Source of the DNA: Agrypnia vestita
Lineage: Eukaryota > Arthropoda > Insecta > Trichoptera > Phryganeidae
DNA length: 64,000 nt
Direction of reading: 5' to 3'
Assembly (NCBI GenBank): GCA_016648135.1
Contig: JADDOH010003975.1
Location: 20,861-84,860, forward strand
The position numbers were made by a program, and so were the translations under genes. Position 1 is the stretch's first letter. The number at the start of each line of letters is the position of its first letter. The notes below the pieces were generated by a model. It did not search any database. It was not told the origin of the DNA and saw only the letters and a program-made list of their open reading frames with translations. Positions 35,424 through 46,809 of the stretch are shown here, in pieces.

Positions 35424-35732
35424 TTTGGCACGCATTTTGAAGACACTCTTCAAGCCTAAATCCTCTGTCAAAAATTAATGTACCGATCCAATGCCTCCCT
35501 TAACTCATTTCCAAAATCTCAAACTGTTACAAAACCACCCTGTAGGACCAAAGTCCGCATTTGCTCAACCACATTGTTGTTTCGGCATGCTAAAAGCCTG
35601 CTGGGACGCGGTTCGCTGTCCACTGACGTGCGGCCATCTTTGGAGCGGTTGTACAACTCCTTTATCAGTGAGATATGCATATGTAGCATCGTCCTCGAAA
35701 ACCTATTGGATCTTGCGAATGATTTACATTTT

Positions 35733-35961
35733 TGTGATATAAAAGCAAAGGCAGCAATATCAAAAAAATCAATATTTTGAATGCAGTCACCGAGGATTAC
35801 TATTTTAATATGTACTGAATTTCCAAAATCATATTTTCTATAAATTTATAGGCAATACAAAAATGATATAAAATCTCAAATTGAGTACATTATAAATTAT
35901 TAATCCTCGATAACAGCATTCAATTTATTTTCGACATTACTGCCTTTGATTTTATACCCCA
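35733..35961. mobile_element. Palindromic MITE family H, full copy
   Basis: Arms of about 80 bp: the left reads ATATAAAAGCAAAGGCAGCA, then TTTTGAATGCAGTCACCGAG; the right, reversed, reads GGGTATAAAATCAAAGGCAG, then TTGAATGCTGTTATCGAGGA. Almost the entire element is stem. One terminus also occurs at 8871-8925. Confidence 0.8.
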
Positions 35962-36019
35962 CATTTGATCTATTTCTCCTTCTTCGTATTATGCTTAAGT
36001 ATTTCAATACAAAGAAATA

Positions 36020-36320
36020 GAATAAGAAATAATGAAATTAGGCGCACAACTAGAGTACCTAGTGGATATCATGGATCGTGTAGCGAAGCTAAAATGGAAT
36101 GGGCAATGCAAGGCTAGATGCTACAAGATGGACGCACTCCCAGAGTTTTGAAATGGAGACCTTGGGAAAATAAAAGAGGCGTCGGATGACCTCAAAAGAG
36201 ATGGGCCGACTATATCGATGCTGTGAAAGGGGGCCGATAAGGGGGCAAATAACAAGGAAGGATAGAAGGGCATAGAAGAGGTCTATATCCAGCAGTGGAG
36301 AGATGAAGGCTGAGGAAGAA
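36020..36320 (+). pseudogene. RTE-like retrotransposon relic, C-terminal end
   Basis: Shifting plus frames give VAKLKWNG, an RTE-like RDGP segment and a LYPAVERG / VYIQQWRDEG ending, then GAAGAAGAAG. This resembles the end of insect endonuclease/reverse-transcriptase proteins (..KLKW.WAGH... .YVQQWT..). Heavily decayed. Confidence 0.55.
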
Positions 36321-37199
36321 GAAGATTTCAATGCAAATAAAACCAAATAGTGAATTACAAACACTGGCTACAATTAATATGTTTGAGATAAATTGAAATG
36401 TGTGTTGATACCCAGGTTAATGCACTGCCATCTTCACGCTCATTGATACTTTGTCAAAAAAGAGAGATGTTTTTCAATGTTGAATCCAATCACCTCATTG
36501 TTTGATTCGAATGAAGATTGTCAGAATGCTGAAAATTATGATAATTTATTCATTTAGGTAATTAAGCCCCACCGCGAATGCAAAAATGTTCGTCCACAAA
36601 ATACAGATGGATTTTGAACCAAGAGAAAGTATTTCATGTGAGAGATTTCATTATAGCAATTAATTATTGTTTTCTTACACGACCGGGAAAATGAAGGCGG
36701 ATGAGTAGAGAGACGACAAATAAGTACACATAAGACGTGTATAAGTTCTACACGTTACTTTGCACAATTTACATATTAATTAAAAATATTGAATGATTAA
36801 TGTACTACATAGATGAAAGATCGTTGATAATGGCAGGAAAAAAGTAATATTTTCAAATTTACACAGAATAGTTGACAGTTGCCTACTTTGTGGTATTGAA
36901 TTAAATTATTATTAAATACATGTGGAGTTGTCACCTCTTTGGATTGGAAGCTCAGTTAATTAATTGTATAATGGAGTATCCATAAAGTAATAATATATTT
37001 GAACAATATTTTTATATGTATGTTCTTAAAACACAGTTACTGGATTTGGTCCCCAAAGGGATGATTAATTAAATTCAGGATAAATTATCGAAGTCTCATT
37101 TTTATTTTCAGGCGTATTCTAGTAGATATGTAATAATTCGTAAGAATATCCTATACACGTTAATGAGGAATATTGCTCAAATGCTCAAAAAACTCCACT
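36321..37199. other. AT-rich stretch, nothing recognised
   Basis: No gene or repeat seen. Confidence 0.45.
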
Positions 37200-37560
37200 T
37201 TGAAAAATAAAATATAGGGGTATCATTATCAGTTGCGAAATCTATGTATACTTAACTTGTTAATGAGGAAAAAATAACAGATGTCTCTAGCAGAGACTAG
37301 TGCAATATATGAAATGTTCTTGATTCGAAACATATATGTAGAACTTTCAAAAATTTGATAATGTATGGATGTTCTTACGATGGAATTGGTGAACGTTGCA
37401 TTGTGTAGAGTGATCACATAAACCAGCTAATACAAGTTGTAAGCCCTGAGCCATCGTATAAGTACACGTCTATACTATAAAATACGTACACATCCCATCC
37501 ACTTTTCTCAAACGTCTCTGTGAGACTTCTATAATTTATCCTAAATTAATTAATATATTA
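37200..37560 (+). repeat. Dispersed repeat family F copy
   Basis: Shares ordered blocks with 52950-53255 and 50040-50300: TCATTATCAG, GATGT.CTTACGATGG, AATTGGTGAACGTT.CATTGTG, GTGATCACATAA.CCAGC, GTTGTAAGCCCTGAGCCATC and AGACTTCTATAATTTATC. Minus copies are at 48255-48520 and 49750-49935. Non-coding. A palindromic MITE is suggested by the 49750-50300 arrangement. Confidence 0.7.
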
Positions 37561-38089
37561 TCACGAGAGTCTAAAACAATGGTAACTGGAGTATTCTCAT
37601 AATCACATAAAAGGGAGAAACAGATCGAACATTAGCGAAACCAACATTTTTGTAGAAAAGAGATGCGAGCACGCACGAGTTAGTTATTTCTGATAGCGGG
37701 CTAACGCAACAGAAAGGCCAACCGTGCGAGCTGTTTATTGATAACATTTTGGCGATTCGGCGACAATTAATTAGGAGGAGTACGTAGACCTCTTTTATTT
37801 AAGAAAGACAATCGAATTAGTATGTGTAAGTCGCGCGTACGAGGCACATTGTTTCGTTGTGTTGGTGTTTATACCAGTTACGGAAAGAGGTCTACCTAAC
37901 AAGCGTTTGGAAATAAGTGCGACCACTTACATGCGAATCGACGTGAACTAGTGCGAACATGTGTGAAATATTCTAACGACAATTAATGTGAATTTTTGAA
38001 CAGTGCACGGATTAAATCCAAAATAATACTATAATAATTAAATTTTATTAAACGATTTTTTAATTTTATTTAAAATTTGTTAGATCATT
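37561..38089. other. Unassigned, CpG-richer stretch
   Basis: Contains an inverted repeat GTAGACCTCTTT (37786) / AAAGAGGTCTAC (37885) and a CpG-rich 37670-37980. It could be a promoter or an LTR/MITE fragment; no frame is convincing. Confidence 0.35.
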
Positions 38090-38235
38090 TTTATTGTCGC
38101 CACGAGTCTGCTTGCAAAGTTTCAGCTCGATTGGATCGCGGGAAAAGGGTTAAAAATCGATCCAAAGTTTTTTCGGCAGACAAGCCGACAAGCAGACGCT
38201 ACGAATTAAAAGAAAGAGAGTAAAAATACAAAAAA
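38090..38235 (+). repeat. Dispersed repeat family C copy
   Basis: Common blocks with 43300-43460 and 46810-46955 (minus): CGCCACGA.TCTGCTTGCAAA, GTTTCAGCTC.ATTGG, ATCCAAAGTTTTTTCG and CAAGCAGACGC.ACGA, then an A-rich AAAGGGAGTAAAAA end. Could be a SINE or LINE 3' end. Confidence 0.7.
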
Positions 38236-39096
38236 AAATATAAAGCATAATATAATAAAATTTTACATAACAGTTAATTATCTCACCTCATCAACGACTG
38301 AAATACAATCCACTTATTGAAGTCCAATGATACGGCATTTTGTCCAATGTCCAAGTCCAATGATAGGATTTTTTAACTTCTATTAAAATCTCGTTTATAT
38401 TTAACTTATCGTAGTAATACGCAAATCAAAAAAAAAAAAACACCGTGGCCCCTGTTGATTGAATCGTTACCGGCTGTGAATAATAAATATTATGGAGCCA
38501 GTTCTTATCGCTTACCTGACACAATACCGTAATGACTGCATTGTTCCGGAGAAGCGATTGATGTACCCAGATAGTGCTGCAACATCACTCATGCAATCCT
38601 CATATTGATATCAAAATAAAAAATCTCACAACTAGGGTGATTCATTCAATTAACAATGTAAGTAAAAAATGTAGATCATCCAAATAGTAAAAATAATTAG
38701 AGGTCTTAGCAGAATTCACACACTTTGAAAAACCAGATTCAGATAGCCATACGCCGCAAAACGCAGCTGAACGGCCATGGTGCAGAAGATGAGTGTACCA
38801 CGCCGTTTTCGACAGCCACGGCAAGCAGCGGGCTGCTGCGGCCGACGAACTTTATGCTTTCCTCAACTTTACGATGATGCCAGCAGCGTTACGATGCGCG
38901 CTCCGCAACATCGAGTATTTAAATACATAATCGAACGTTTGCACTTCATTTGAATTAATTCAATTTAAATCTATAAATAGCTTCGAAATCTGAAAGGCGT
39001 AGTTATATTAGAAATGGGTCCCCTTAGAATAGTTATACCTTTTGGTAGCACCCTCATTGTATATTCTTAACAACTGTCCTTAGTTATTTGTTGTTC
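38236..39096. other. Unassigned, with a GC-rich island at 38735-38915
   Basis: The island is CpG-rich (GGGCTGCTGCGGCCGACG) in an AT-rich setting and ends in a TATTTAAATA motif at 38918-38927. Candidate promoter or exon; no frame longer than 60 codons. Confidence 0.3.
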
Positions 39097-39192
39097 TTAA
39101 TCTTCTGGTTTGAGTTTTCTGGGCCTTTTTGCCGTGTTTCTATAACGTGTCTGGCCAACTTTTTGGATCCCATTGAAGAGTCCAACATCAGA
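39097..39192 (-). repeat. Hammerhead-like family A, degenerate copy
   Basis: The minus strand reads CTGATGTTGGACTCTTCAAT, then GGGATCCAAAAAGTTGGCCA and GGCCCAGAAAACTCA. The core has lost GAAACGTC (now AAAAAGTT), so no ribozyme is expected. Shows the decay path of the family. Confidence 0.7.
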
Positions 39193-39950
39193 GCTGATGT
39201 GTTGTTGTATGTTGTAAGTGTACACAATATGTATGTTGTAGTAATGAGTAATGATAATAAAAGTAGTAATAATAATACAGTGATAAGAACGCAATAAATA
39301 AATGTTTTACAAGTTTAGTAGATATTATCGTCATACCTGCAGCGATTCGTATTTTTTATTTGAATATCGGTCCATGACCCATGCTATGAGGATGCTACCG
39401 TTACCAGAAGATTTTCACTGCATTGGACAGTTCCAAGAGGGACCCCCACACCCACAGGGCCATTTATGAGCAATAGCTCCTATATCGGTTCTATACTTTC
39501 GCCACCATTTTTTTTATGCTAAAGTAGTCGTCTTCTACACGCCACATAAACTCCAAAACCTCTTCACTGTCAACAATAATAAACACTATAAGAATTAGAA
39601 TAAGACATGACACATGGATATACATAATATAAGTGAAGAAATGCAAAAAAAATAAAAAATCAGTTGAAGACAAAGCCAAGTATATGAAATGAAAATGAGC
39701 ACAAAATTGCAACTGTTGAAACACTGTCAATGTAACTATAATCGAAGATTTGATGCCTCTCCGAGCACGAGACCTCGTATCGTGGGAATATTTATGATGC
39801 ATTGCAATTCCGCCGTCCAAACTGCAATAAGAGCCCAAAACACATTCGTTAATCATTGTTTGCACATGCATGGACTGCAAATACTTGTATTTTATTGTAT
39901 TTTATATATTTTTTTCCAGTTGGTACATGCTAAAAATGGATACTTCGAAG

Positions 39951-40879
39951 CAGTGGCGTACAGTGAGTATAAAGTTAGGTTATGCTGTGACCGACTATAT
40001 ACCTATATTTAAAATATATATATACGCATATACCTATATGGGTGTATACATATTTTTTATTTTTTTAACTATATATAATGAACTATTCTGAGTAGCTTTA
40101 ATCCACAAAAATAACTACACTAAAAGAAGTATTACAAACAAGGATTTTCTAAATAAATAAATATTTTATATATAGGTAAATGGCAAAAAATTTCAGTATA
40201 TTTCGAAGAGGATTTATTTTATATATAATTAAATCGGAAATAATACTAATTTCAGATACACGTTTCTTTTCACAAAAATAAATCAAACATTTTGTGATGA
40301 TGATGTTCAAAAACCTACATTTTACGAATTTTCTTAATAAATTACCATAAACTAATTCATATAAATAGAAACGGATTGAATTTGAGCTGTTGAACTCAGT
40401 AATTCATATAAAAATAATAAAAGAAAAGAACAAACATTACGGTTTGATTGAATTCACCGTAGAAAAGAGAAATAGAATTCACACAAAATGTTTTGGGCGG
40501 AATTTGTAAAAAATATCATTTTTGCAAGTGACGTGCGCGCAGTTCTTACCTGACATTGGACCTTTCGAAGAAACACGCTATTCCATGAAAAATTTACTTG
40601 TCTACTACAAAAAACTCGCAGACATAGAGATGAGACAATATACACAGTTCAGAACGAGTTTTTTCTCGACTAGATCTATGGAACAAATTTGCTGGGCGCA
40701 GAAAAGTGAGATAAAATTATGAATTGACATGAAGTTGGATACAGAAACGTCGAAAATAAAATTACGGCTAGAATTTTAAAATGATTTTTTCTTAAGATAA
40801 CGATTATTTAATTAGTATTTGTTTCCCAGAATCCTTACTAATGCACAGCTCTTTTACTTGTATGCGCTGCACGCCACTG
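39951..40879 (-). mobile_element. Non-autonomous hAT-like element, copy 2, with perfect 8-bp target duplication
   Basis: Flanked by CTTCGAAG at 39943-39950 and 40880-40887. Ends CAGTGGCGTACAGTGAG and GCGCTGCACGCCACTG. Its body is the reverse complement of 21805-22662, with AATAGAATTCACACAAAATG, TTCCATGAAAAATTTACTTG and AAGATAACGATTATTTAATT blocks in common. No transposase. Confidence 0.9.
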
Positions 40880-40887
40880 CTTCGAAG

Positions 40888-42050
40888 CTACATTCACTTA
40901 AAATTCGTGCTACAAAGTTAGCTCGATTTTAAATAATTGTTTTTTTTTATATTGACTATTAACATAAGTTATGAGCATTTTTTTCCAAACGTAGAAGATA
41001 AGAGGGTAATTAAATTAAATAATACATATAGCCGAAAAGCAAACACAACATCTAGTTGAACAGAAATTTTTCTTCTGAATAAAATGCCTTCATCATTTGT
41101 CTTACTTTTGGAGCGCATTTTAAAATTTGAAAACAAAACGACATTAATTATGTTAACACGAAATATTAAATAAGTTTAAGGATTAATCTTATTTATATGT
41201 TATATGAAATATATATTAAAGGTTTACCTTTAAAGGTGTGTATCCGTTGACTCATTTTACTCTGTGTTTATTTAAAATTCTACATGTAAATAATCAATAC
41301 CTCTATTTACACTCGAATGTGTTTTGTCCTTTATGCGACTTTCGACACAACTCATATCCGTATTCATGCGCCATTGCACATAATTTTTACTCCTACTGAT
41401 CTGATATAATTCCAGTTTACTTCTTAATGTTACAGTAGTAACTATTTACAGATAATCGACCTTCATTTCCTGTTTCATCCACACCTGTCAAAATAATATA
41501 GTACGTCATTATACGCTCACATTCACAGTAATATACATATATATTGCGAAACTCCTAATGATTCATATTTATGTTCCCTACCGGGACACCTCAATATTTT
41601 ACTGAATCTTATTCAATCTAGAAAGTTGTTTTGAGGCTTATAAATGTGTTTTATACTGAGTGTCTCGGTAATAGTCTAATAAAAGGTTTTTTACGTATCC
41701 AATGTACGAAGCGCAACAGAAATAAATGACTGACATCCATACGCAATTAATATCATTTCAACACATTATTTTTCATATATCTGCTGGCTTTTATGTTTTT
41801 TCCGTGATTGAGAGGCTGCAAATTTGTCTACATTTGTATTAAAATCTAGAGTTCGATATAAAAGTTAATACTGTTTTCATAGTAAGCAATAATATTTAAA
41901 TATTATATATATTGAACCAAAGCAGAAATGTGAAAGACATCTTAAATACTTATAGGAACTTCTGTAAGATTTTGGATGATCGGTAAATGTATGGATTTCT
42001 TGTTTTCTGAATTCTGTCCTTTATTTTTTACAATGTATTTTCACATAGAT
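40888..42050. other. AT-rich stretch, nothing recognised
   Basis: No gene or repeat seen. Confidence 0.45.
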
Positions 42051-42239
42051 AAAAATAAAAACACACTCGTTTTAAAGTTCTACTTACTTAATTTTTGTGA
42101 GGCGGGTTTCGCCTTATAGGGCATTACCAATCTAACTACTAACTCGCTCACAAGTCTTATTTAATGCCTTCGTAAGGCGAAACACGTCTCATAAAAACTA
42201 GATAAGTGGAATTTAAAAGAAGTTTGTTTTTATTTTCAT
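42051..42239. mobile_element. Hammerhead-like family C, head-to-head inverted pair
   Basis: Two arms of about 75-80 bp in inverted orientation: AAAATAAAAACACACTCGTT from the left and, reversed, AAAATAAAAACAAACTTCTT from the right. Each leads inward to a GAAAC core: right (42163-42190) AATGCC-TTCGTA-AGGC-GAAACACGTCTC; left (minus) AATGCCC-TATA-AGGC-GAAACCCGCCTC. The helix II stem is good, the 5' CTGANGA part is not recognisable, so these are eroded or only hammerhead-like. Confidence 0.5.
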
Positions 42240-42585
42240 GTGTGATTATGGAGTTCTTCTAATTTACTTAATAAACACTGTATTTTCATCATGTTAACAT
42301 ACTTTTGTTGTGCATTTTTCGATCTGTATTTTGGTAGCATCGTCAGTTTTATTGTTAATACTATCTGTAACCCGTCAAAAATGACGTTACTCCCACGTGC
42401 AGGTTTCTAATGAATAAGTATTTACTTATTTATAGCCGACACCCCTGAAATAGTAATAACGACTCTTTTACTATTCAAAACCCTGGCGATTGTAGTGAGT
42501 GTGCGTGCGTAAAACTAACGCGACAACGTAATTAAATAATTAATAGTATAAATAAAATAGACATCAAAATAAAATAAAAAGTATA

Positions 42586-42660
42586 TTCCGGTACCGGGAA
42601 TTGAACCCGAACCTCTTGGATGAGAGGTAGGTATCCTAGTCACTACACCACACATGAGAT
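42586..42660 (-). pseudogene. tRNA-Glu-like pseudogene or SINE head
   Basis: The minus strand reads TGGTGTAGTGACTAGGATAC (A box), a CTCTCAT anticodon-loop with anticodon CTC, then GGGTTCAATTCCCGG (B box and T arm). It is close to tRNA-Glu in the D, T and A/B-box regions, but the anticodon stem has at least three mismatches and the acceptor strands do not pair. Not a working tRNA; probably a SINE head or decayed pseudogene. Confidence 0.65.
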
Positions 42661-42812
42661 ATCATTATTTGCAGAGATAATGTTTATAAAGCCAGTGTAC
42701 TTAAAAAATATATTTTAGATTGGTTCGCTTTGCTAAGTTCTATATGTAGTCTACTTTTGAAGTATAATACTTCATATACATATTATACTTCAAGTATAAT
42801 ATAATAAGTATA

Positions 42813-42995
42813 AGATGATGGCAACCTCCGTAGGTTTCCGCGTTCGAGTTTGCTCGCCCGGGGTTCAAGCCCTATCTCCGGCCGTTTAATTCGGGTTTTT
42901 TAAGCCGTGAATTTGAAAGAAACTAACGACGTTACATGAAGTTACGGGGGCAGACAGATGGATGGACAGACGGACATACAACGAAATTATTATGA
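42813..42995 (+). repeat. tRNA-derived SINE family B copy
   Basis: Plus strand: GGGGTTCAAGCCCTATCTCC (B box and following stem), then CGGCCGTTTAATTCGGG, and the end GACGGACATACAACGAAATT. Copies in the other orientation are at 31556-31745, 53505-53760 and 55555-55722. Confidence 0.75.
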
Positions 42996-43299
42996 TTGGG
43001 ATTGCTTCAAATCAGGCTGTTGGATTAATAATGGAAAAGAAGTGAAAAAAGTAAACCATAAAAATCAAGTTTTATAATACTCCCTTTCTCATTTACTAGT
43101 TGAAACATTTTTTTTCGCTTAACCTAAGCGTTGGGCTTCGGTCGAGCGACGCTATGAAAGGGGTAATAAAAAATTTCCAAAAATCCAAAATTATACTATA
43201 ATCAGGTTTCGCGTCTACCCGATGAAATATTTTCATACAACTTATAAAGTTGTATGAAAAAACCATTCAAAATTTGAAAAATCCAAAAATTTATTAATT

Positions 43300-43460
43300 T
43301 TTTTAACGAAAATTTGATAAATCTTCTTGATCGTCGCCACGAATCTGCTTGCAAAGTTTCAGCTCAATTGGGTCACGGGAAAGGGGTTTAAAATGGATCC
43401 AAAGTTTTTTCGTCAGACAAGAAGACAAGCAGACGCCACGAGTTAATATAAAGGGAGTAA
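43300..43460 (+). repeat. Dispersed repeat family C copy
   Basis: CGTCGCCACGAATCTGCTTG, ATCCAAAGTTTTTTCG and AGACAAGCAGACGCCACGAG, ending AAAGGGAGTAAAAAG. Best preserved of the three copies. Confidence 0.75.
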
Positions 43461-43554
43461 AAAGTAAAGCAATTTCTCGTATGAATTAAGATGGTAAAGC
43501 AGAAAAAAGTACTCATTAAGTAACAGATATTTTTGTTGTGGGTACTGTTGAAGA

Positions 43555-43790
43555 ACGTATGGTGCAATGGTGGTTCCAAAAATCGTGCTGGGGACGGAAG
43601 CCTTGAAGATGAAGAAGGTCGCTCACGACCTCCTTCATCTTCAAGGCTGGACCAACTGAAGTTCTAAGTTAAATCAGAATTCACAAACGTCAAGCGTTAG
43701 TTATTCAACAATTTGGGACCACTTGAAAAAGCTAAGAAAATCAAAACAACTTGACTAATGATTGTCGCACGAGAACCATCGTCGAAAAAA
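43555..43790 (+). pseudogene. Mariner relic, N-terminal DNA-binding part, with an internal inverted duplication
   Basis: Plus frames give WWFQK, CAGDGSLEDEEGRSRPP, then DQLKF and, in another frame, TIWDHLKKLRKSKQLD. These match the mariner helix-turn-helix region (WF..F..GD.SLEDE...GRP.......STI..HLK..GK..KLD). A 22-bp inverted repeat (43600-43621 and 43626-43647, one mismatch) sits in the DEEGRS region. Confidence 0.75.
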
Positions 43791-44635
43791 AATCGTCTTT
43801 ACGAAGTATTTTACGCTTAGGTAAGTCACTAGTTGGGCTATTCAACATTACCCTTATCACTTGTTTAAGCTTGTTTTAGTAACTTCTTACAGGAGGAAAT
43901 CTTCAACAATAGTGGTTCTGCCAAAAGTGCATTTAGAGATTGCATTTAGAGATTTTATCCTGATTTCCGGAATTAATATAACTCTCTCTTAGGAATAAAT
44001 ATACTTGTAATTATTAATTACAAGTAGGTATATTTATCCCCACATATTTTGAATGAGACACTGATACTATACTAGGTAACACATAAAGAACAATACGCTA
44101 CTTACTTCAAATATAACCCAATATCACAATTACAAGTGTCTTCGATTAGCATAGACGTGTCGATTTTAATGGTACTTATTTTGATTCAAGTTAATTATTT
44201 GTGTGTGAAAATGAAGAACATGCATAACTAAACTAATAGAATATACCTACACGAAATAATCCCCAATAATAATAGTTTCGAGTGTCCGTCCATAACTTGT
44301 TATCCAATAACTGATTTCATTCTGTTTTCAAAATTAGTATGATAGCTGATCTCATACCATTTTCAAAATTGTTATTAAATAAATGAAAACATTGACTTTA
44401 TGCCACTGAATCAGATTTTTTTTTAATATTTCAATTTAATGAACATTAAAACTAATGAGTGCATATGGATACTAATGATACTATATGGCATTGGTATTAA
44501 TCATTTATAAAATATATTATTTTCTACGTAACAATGTCCGTCACTAAGGCTTCCACATGACACAAATAATGATGAGTTGTATAAATTTTGGTACAAAACA
44601 GTAAAATTTTCTATGTAACAATGTCCTTTACTAAC
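43791..44635. other. AT-rich stretch with a small hairpin
   Basis: ACTTGTAATTA and its reverse complement form a hairpin at about 44008-44030. No gene. Confidence 0.45.
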
Positions 44636-44685
44636 TATACTTCATTATTATTTGAGCCAGATGGCTCAAATAATAATGAAGTATA
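44636..44685. repeat. Perfect 23-bp inverted repeat
   Basis: TATACTTCATTATTATTTGA plus GCC at 44636-44658, loop AGAT, exact reverse complement at 44663-44685. Confidence 0.9.
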
Positions 44686-44864
44686 ATATGATAATGAGGT
44701 ATAGGAAACAAAAAAAGCATAAGTCTCTATTTAATAATGTCCATCGCTAACATTATGAAGACGCTACGCTATTATAGATAGCGCTATTCTCACAGCCTTA
44801 ACTGGCGGCCGAGACACCTATATACAGGATTATTAGTAAAACATTAATTACCTCATAGGACTGG

Positions 44865-45345
44865 ATTCCTGCCTTGATTATGTGTCGAAAATGTTCAAGC
44901 AGCCATGACCATCAATAGTTATGAAATTATGGAATATCAAAGTTTGCATTTTTTTTCAATACTTCTGGTTTATTTTTTACAAAACGTTGAACTATCATTC
45001 CGATAACTTATATTGATTACGATAAATTCATTCGTTTCACTACGAGTTAAATAAAATTATAAAAACCCTGCAGGAATTCCAATTGGAATGTTTTCTTATT
45101 AGAATTGGAAGATCTTTATTATTTTATTTGACATGTATTAAAAGAGAATGAATTTTCCATATTTGATATGTTACTGTAATGACAGTCCAACGTTTCATAA
45201 AAAAATAAGTCAGAAATAAAAAACTTTAAATGCAAACTTAGATGTCGAACATCTCCATAACTGTTGATATTGATATGAACATAATAATAATTAAAGCAGG
45301 AATATAGTTCTGCGATGTTATTGATGTTTTTCAAATAACCCTGTA
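44865..45345. mobile_element. MITE family I copy
   Basis: The left part reads GATTCCTGCCTTGATTATG, AAAATGTTCAAGCAGCCATG and CAATAGTTATG; the centre has AAAAACCCTGCAGGAATTCC; the right part carries the inverted counterparts (CATCTCCATAACTGTTGAT, AAAGCAGGAATATAGTTCTG). More diverged than 11174-11691. Confidence 0.7.
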
Positions 45346-46809
45346 TAATAAAAGTATGCCATTCTTGTCGGGTTACAGCTGATAATATAATAATAAAGGT
45401 TTAACTCTCCGTAAGTCGCAATGTATCTCTCTTAAACAAGGGGCGTATATTTCCAAATGTAATGACAAGGGATGGAATTCCTTCAGTAAAACATAATAAT
45501 TGTGTTAGGTACATTCAACTAAAGAGAGGTTAAAGAAGAATTATTTCTCAATTACGTGCAATATACGTGCTAAAATTCATATGCAAATTTCCGACTTCAT
45601 CAATCAGATTAATCTGACATCAGAGAAACTATTTGGTGCAAGTCAAATACACAGTAGTGTTGCCATTGTATTGGATGGATTTCCAATTAGATGCCATCAT
45701 TTTCAGCCGTCATTATCAAACGCTCGACTTTCATTCCAGATCACAACATTATGGAAAAAACCATTATCCAACATTGCGCAAGTCTTTTGTTTTCACTTAC
45801 TGTTACAACGCTTCACAGTTCTGTCTTTGTCAATATTAATTGCGCCAATTCTCCTATTGATAAAATAGCACTAATGTATTGTCGGTAAGGTCATTATTTT
45901 CTTCATCTGTAAATAAAATGCAATTAGTAAGAACCAACCGGATACGCCGATTTTTGCTGCTAGGCCTTACGGAACATGCTTCAGCGCACTACACCGAAAA
46001 AATCATGTGTCAGATGTTACATGTTCTTATTCATTTTCGATTGATAGAGTTGAGTGAGTTGTAAGCTTTAGATAATACTTATTTTAATAATGGGGATGAC
46101 GCAGGTATTTGAATGTTTATTAGGTTATTTTTATTTTTGATTGCTTTATTAATTTCTAGTATTTCTAAAGCATCCAATTTACGACCCTTCGCCTTAACAA
46201 GCGATAATAAAGTATTCATAGACGGGTGATTAATTGCAAAATAATATGAATTAAAGAACAGTGTTCAAATTAAATTCGTGTCCAGTGAATTTATAAATTT
46301 ATTAAAATTAATAAATCGATTATTAAATTCCAATTTTTTTCAATCCGTACCCGTGACCCGTGACAGTTTTTCAAAAGCTTAATCCTAAATAAGCTGAACT
46401 GACGAACCGAGCAAGCAGTCCAAACCCATTACAAGCAGATTGCGCAGTGTGTGACAATACTTTCTTTCCTCTACACCCAGTGAGAGTTCTGATAACACCG
46501 TTCAGTGTGATTTATTTCCAACGCGAGGATCAATGTCGGAATTATGATGCTGATCCCTTTCTGTTGCGGCGTTTCGTATTTTTCGTAATACGTGAGCAGT
46601 TATACTTTCGATTTTCGCGTCAGGTTTTTTTTGCCGATACATAAATATCGAATATGGAAATGATAATTTATGCGGAATATTTATGAGGCCAATACGTTTT
46701 TTGTTTGAGGTGGTTTATCGTTGTTTGGCACTATTAGAAAAATAAATATCATTTTAAAAAAATCAATAAATTCGTGTTACGGAATTACTTAAAAATTATG
46801 CCTTTTTAC
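45346..46809. other. Unassigned stretch with several short frames
   Basis: The longest frame (45581-45868, 95 codons) has no splice, domain or family support, and overlapping frames in two other registers are equally open. No repeat recognised. Confidence 0.4.

Larger units (their letters stand above)
34151..35700 (-). pseudogene. Mariner transposase relic, broken by two later insertions
   Basis: Minus strand. The N-terminal part (35700-35435) reads SKDGRTSVDSEPRPSR and VVEQMRTLVLQGG, then a SVH-like/LTED-like block and FKMRAK, matching the mariner GRTSVEDEPR...VR.LV...ILTEDLG..RV.AKFVP region. The C-terminal part (34720-34460) gives HNNAPAHS and QPDMAPCDFWLFLKLK, holding the catalytic-region motifs. 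The region between them was deleted in this copy. A hAT-like element (34723-35423) and a hammerhead-like element (34236-34456) are inserted in it. Stops and frameshifts make it non-functional. Confidence 0.8.

Noticed and set aside
35478..35780. Plus frames of 100 and 83 codons
   Set aside because: The minus strand reads as mariner transposase, and the right part enters a MITE.
42586..42660. Functional tRNA-Glu gene
   Set aside because: Acceptor strands do not pair and the anticodon stem has several mismatches.
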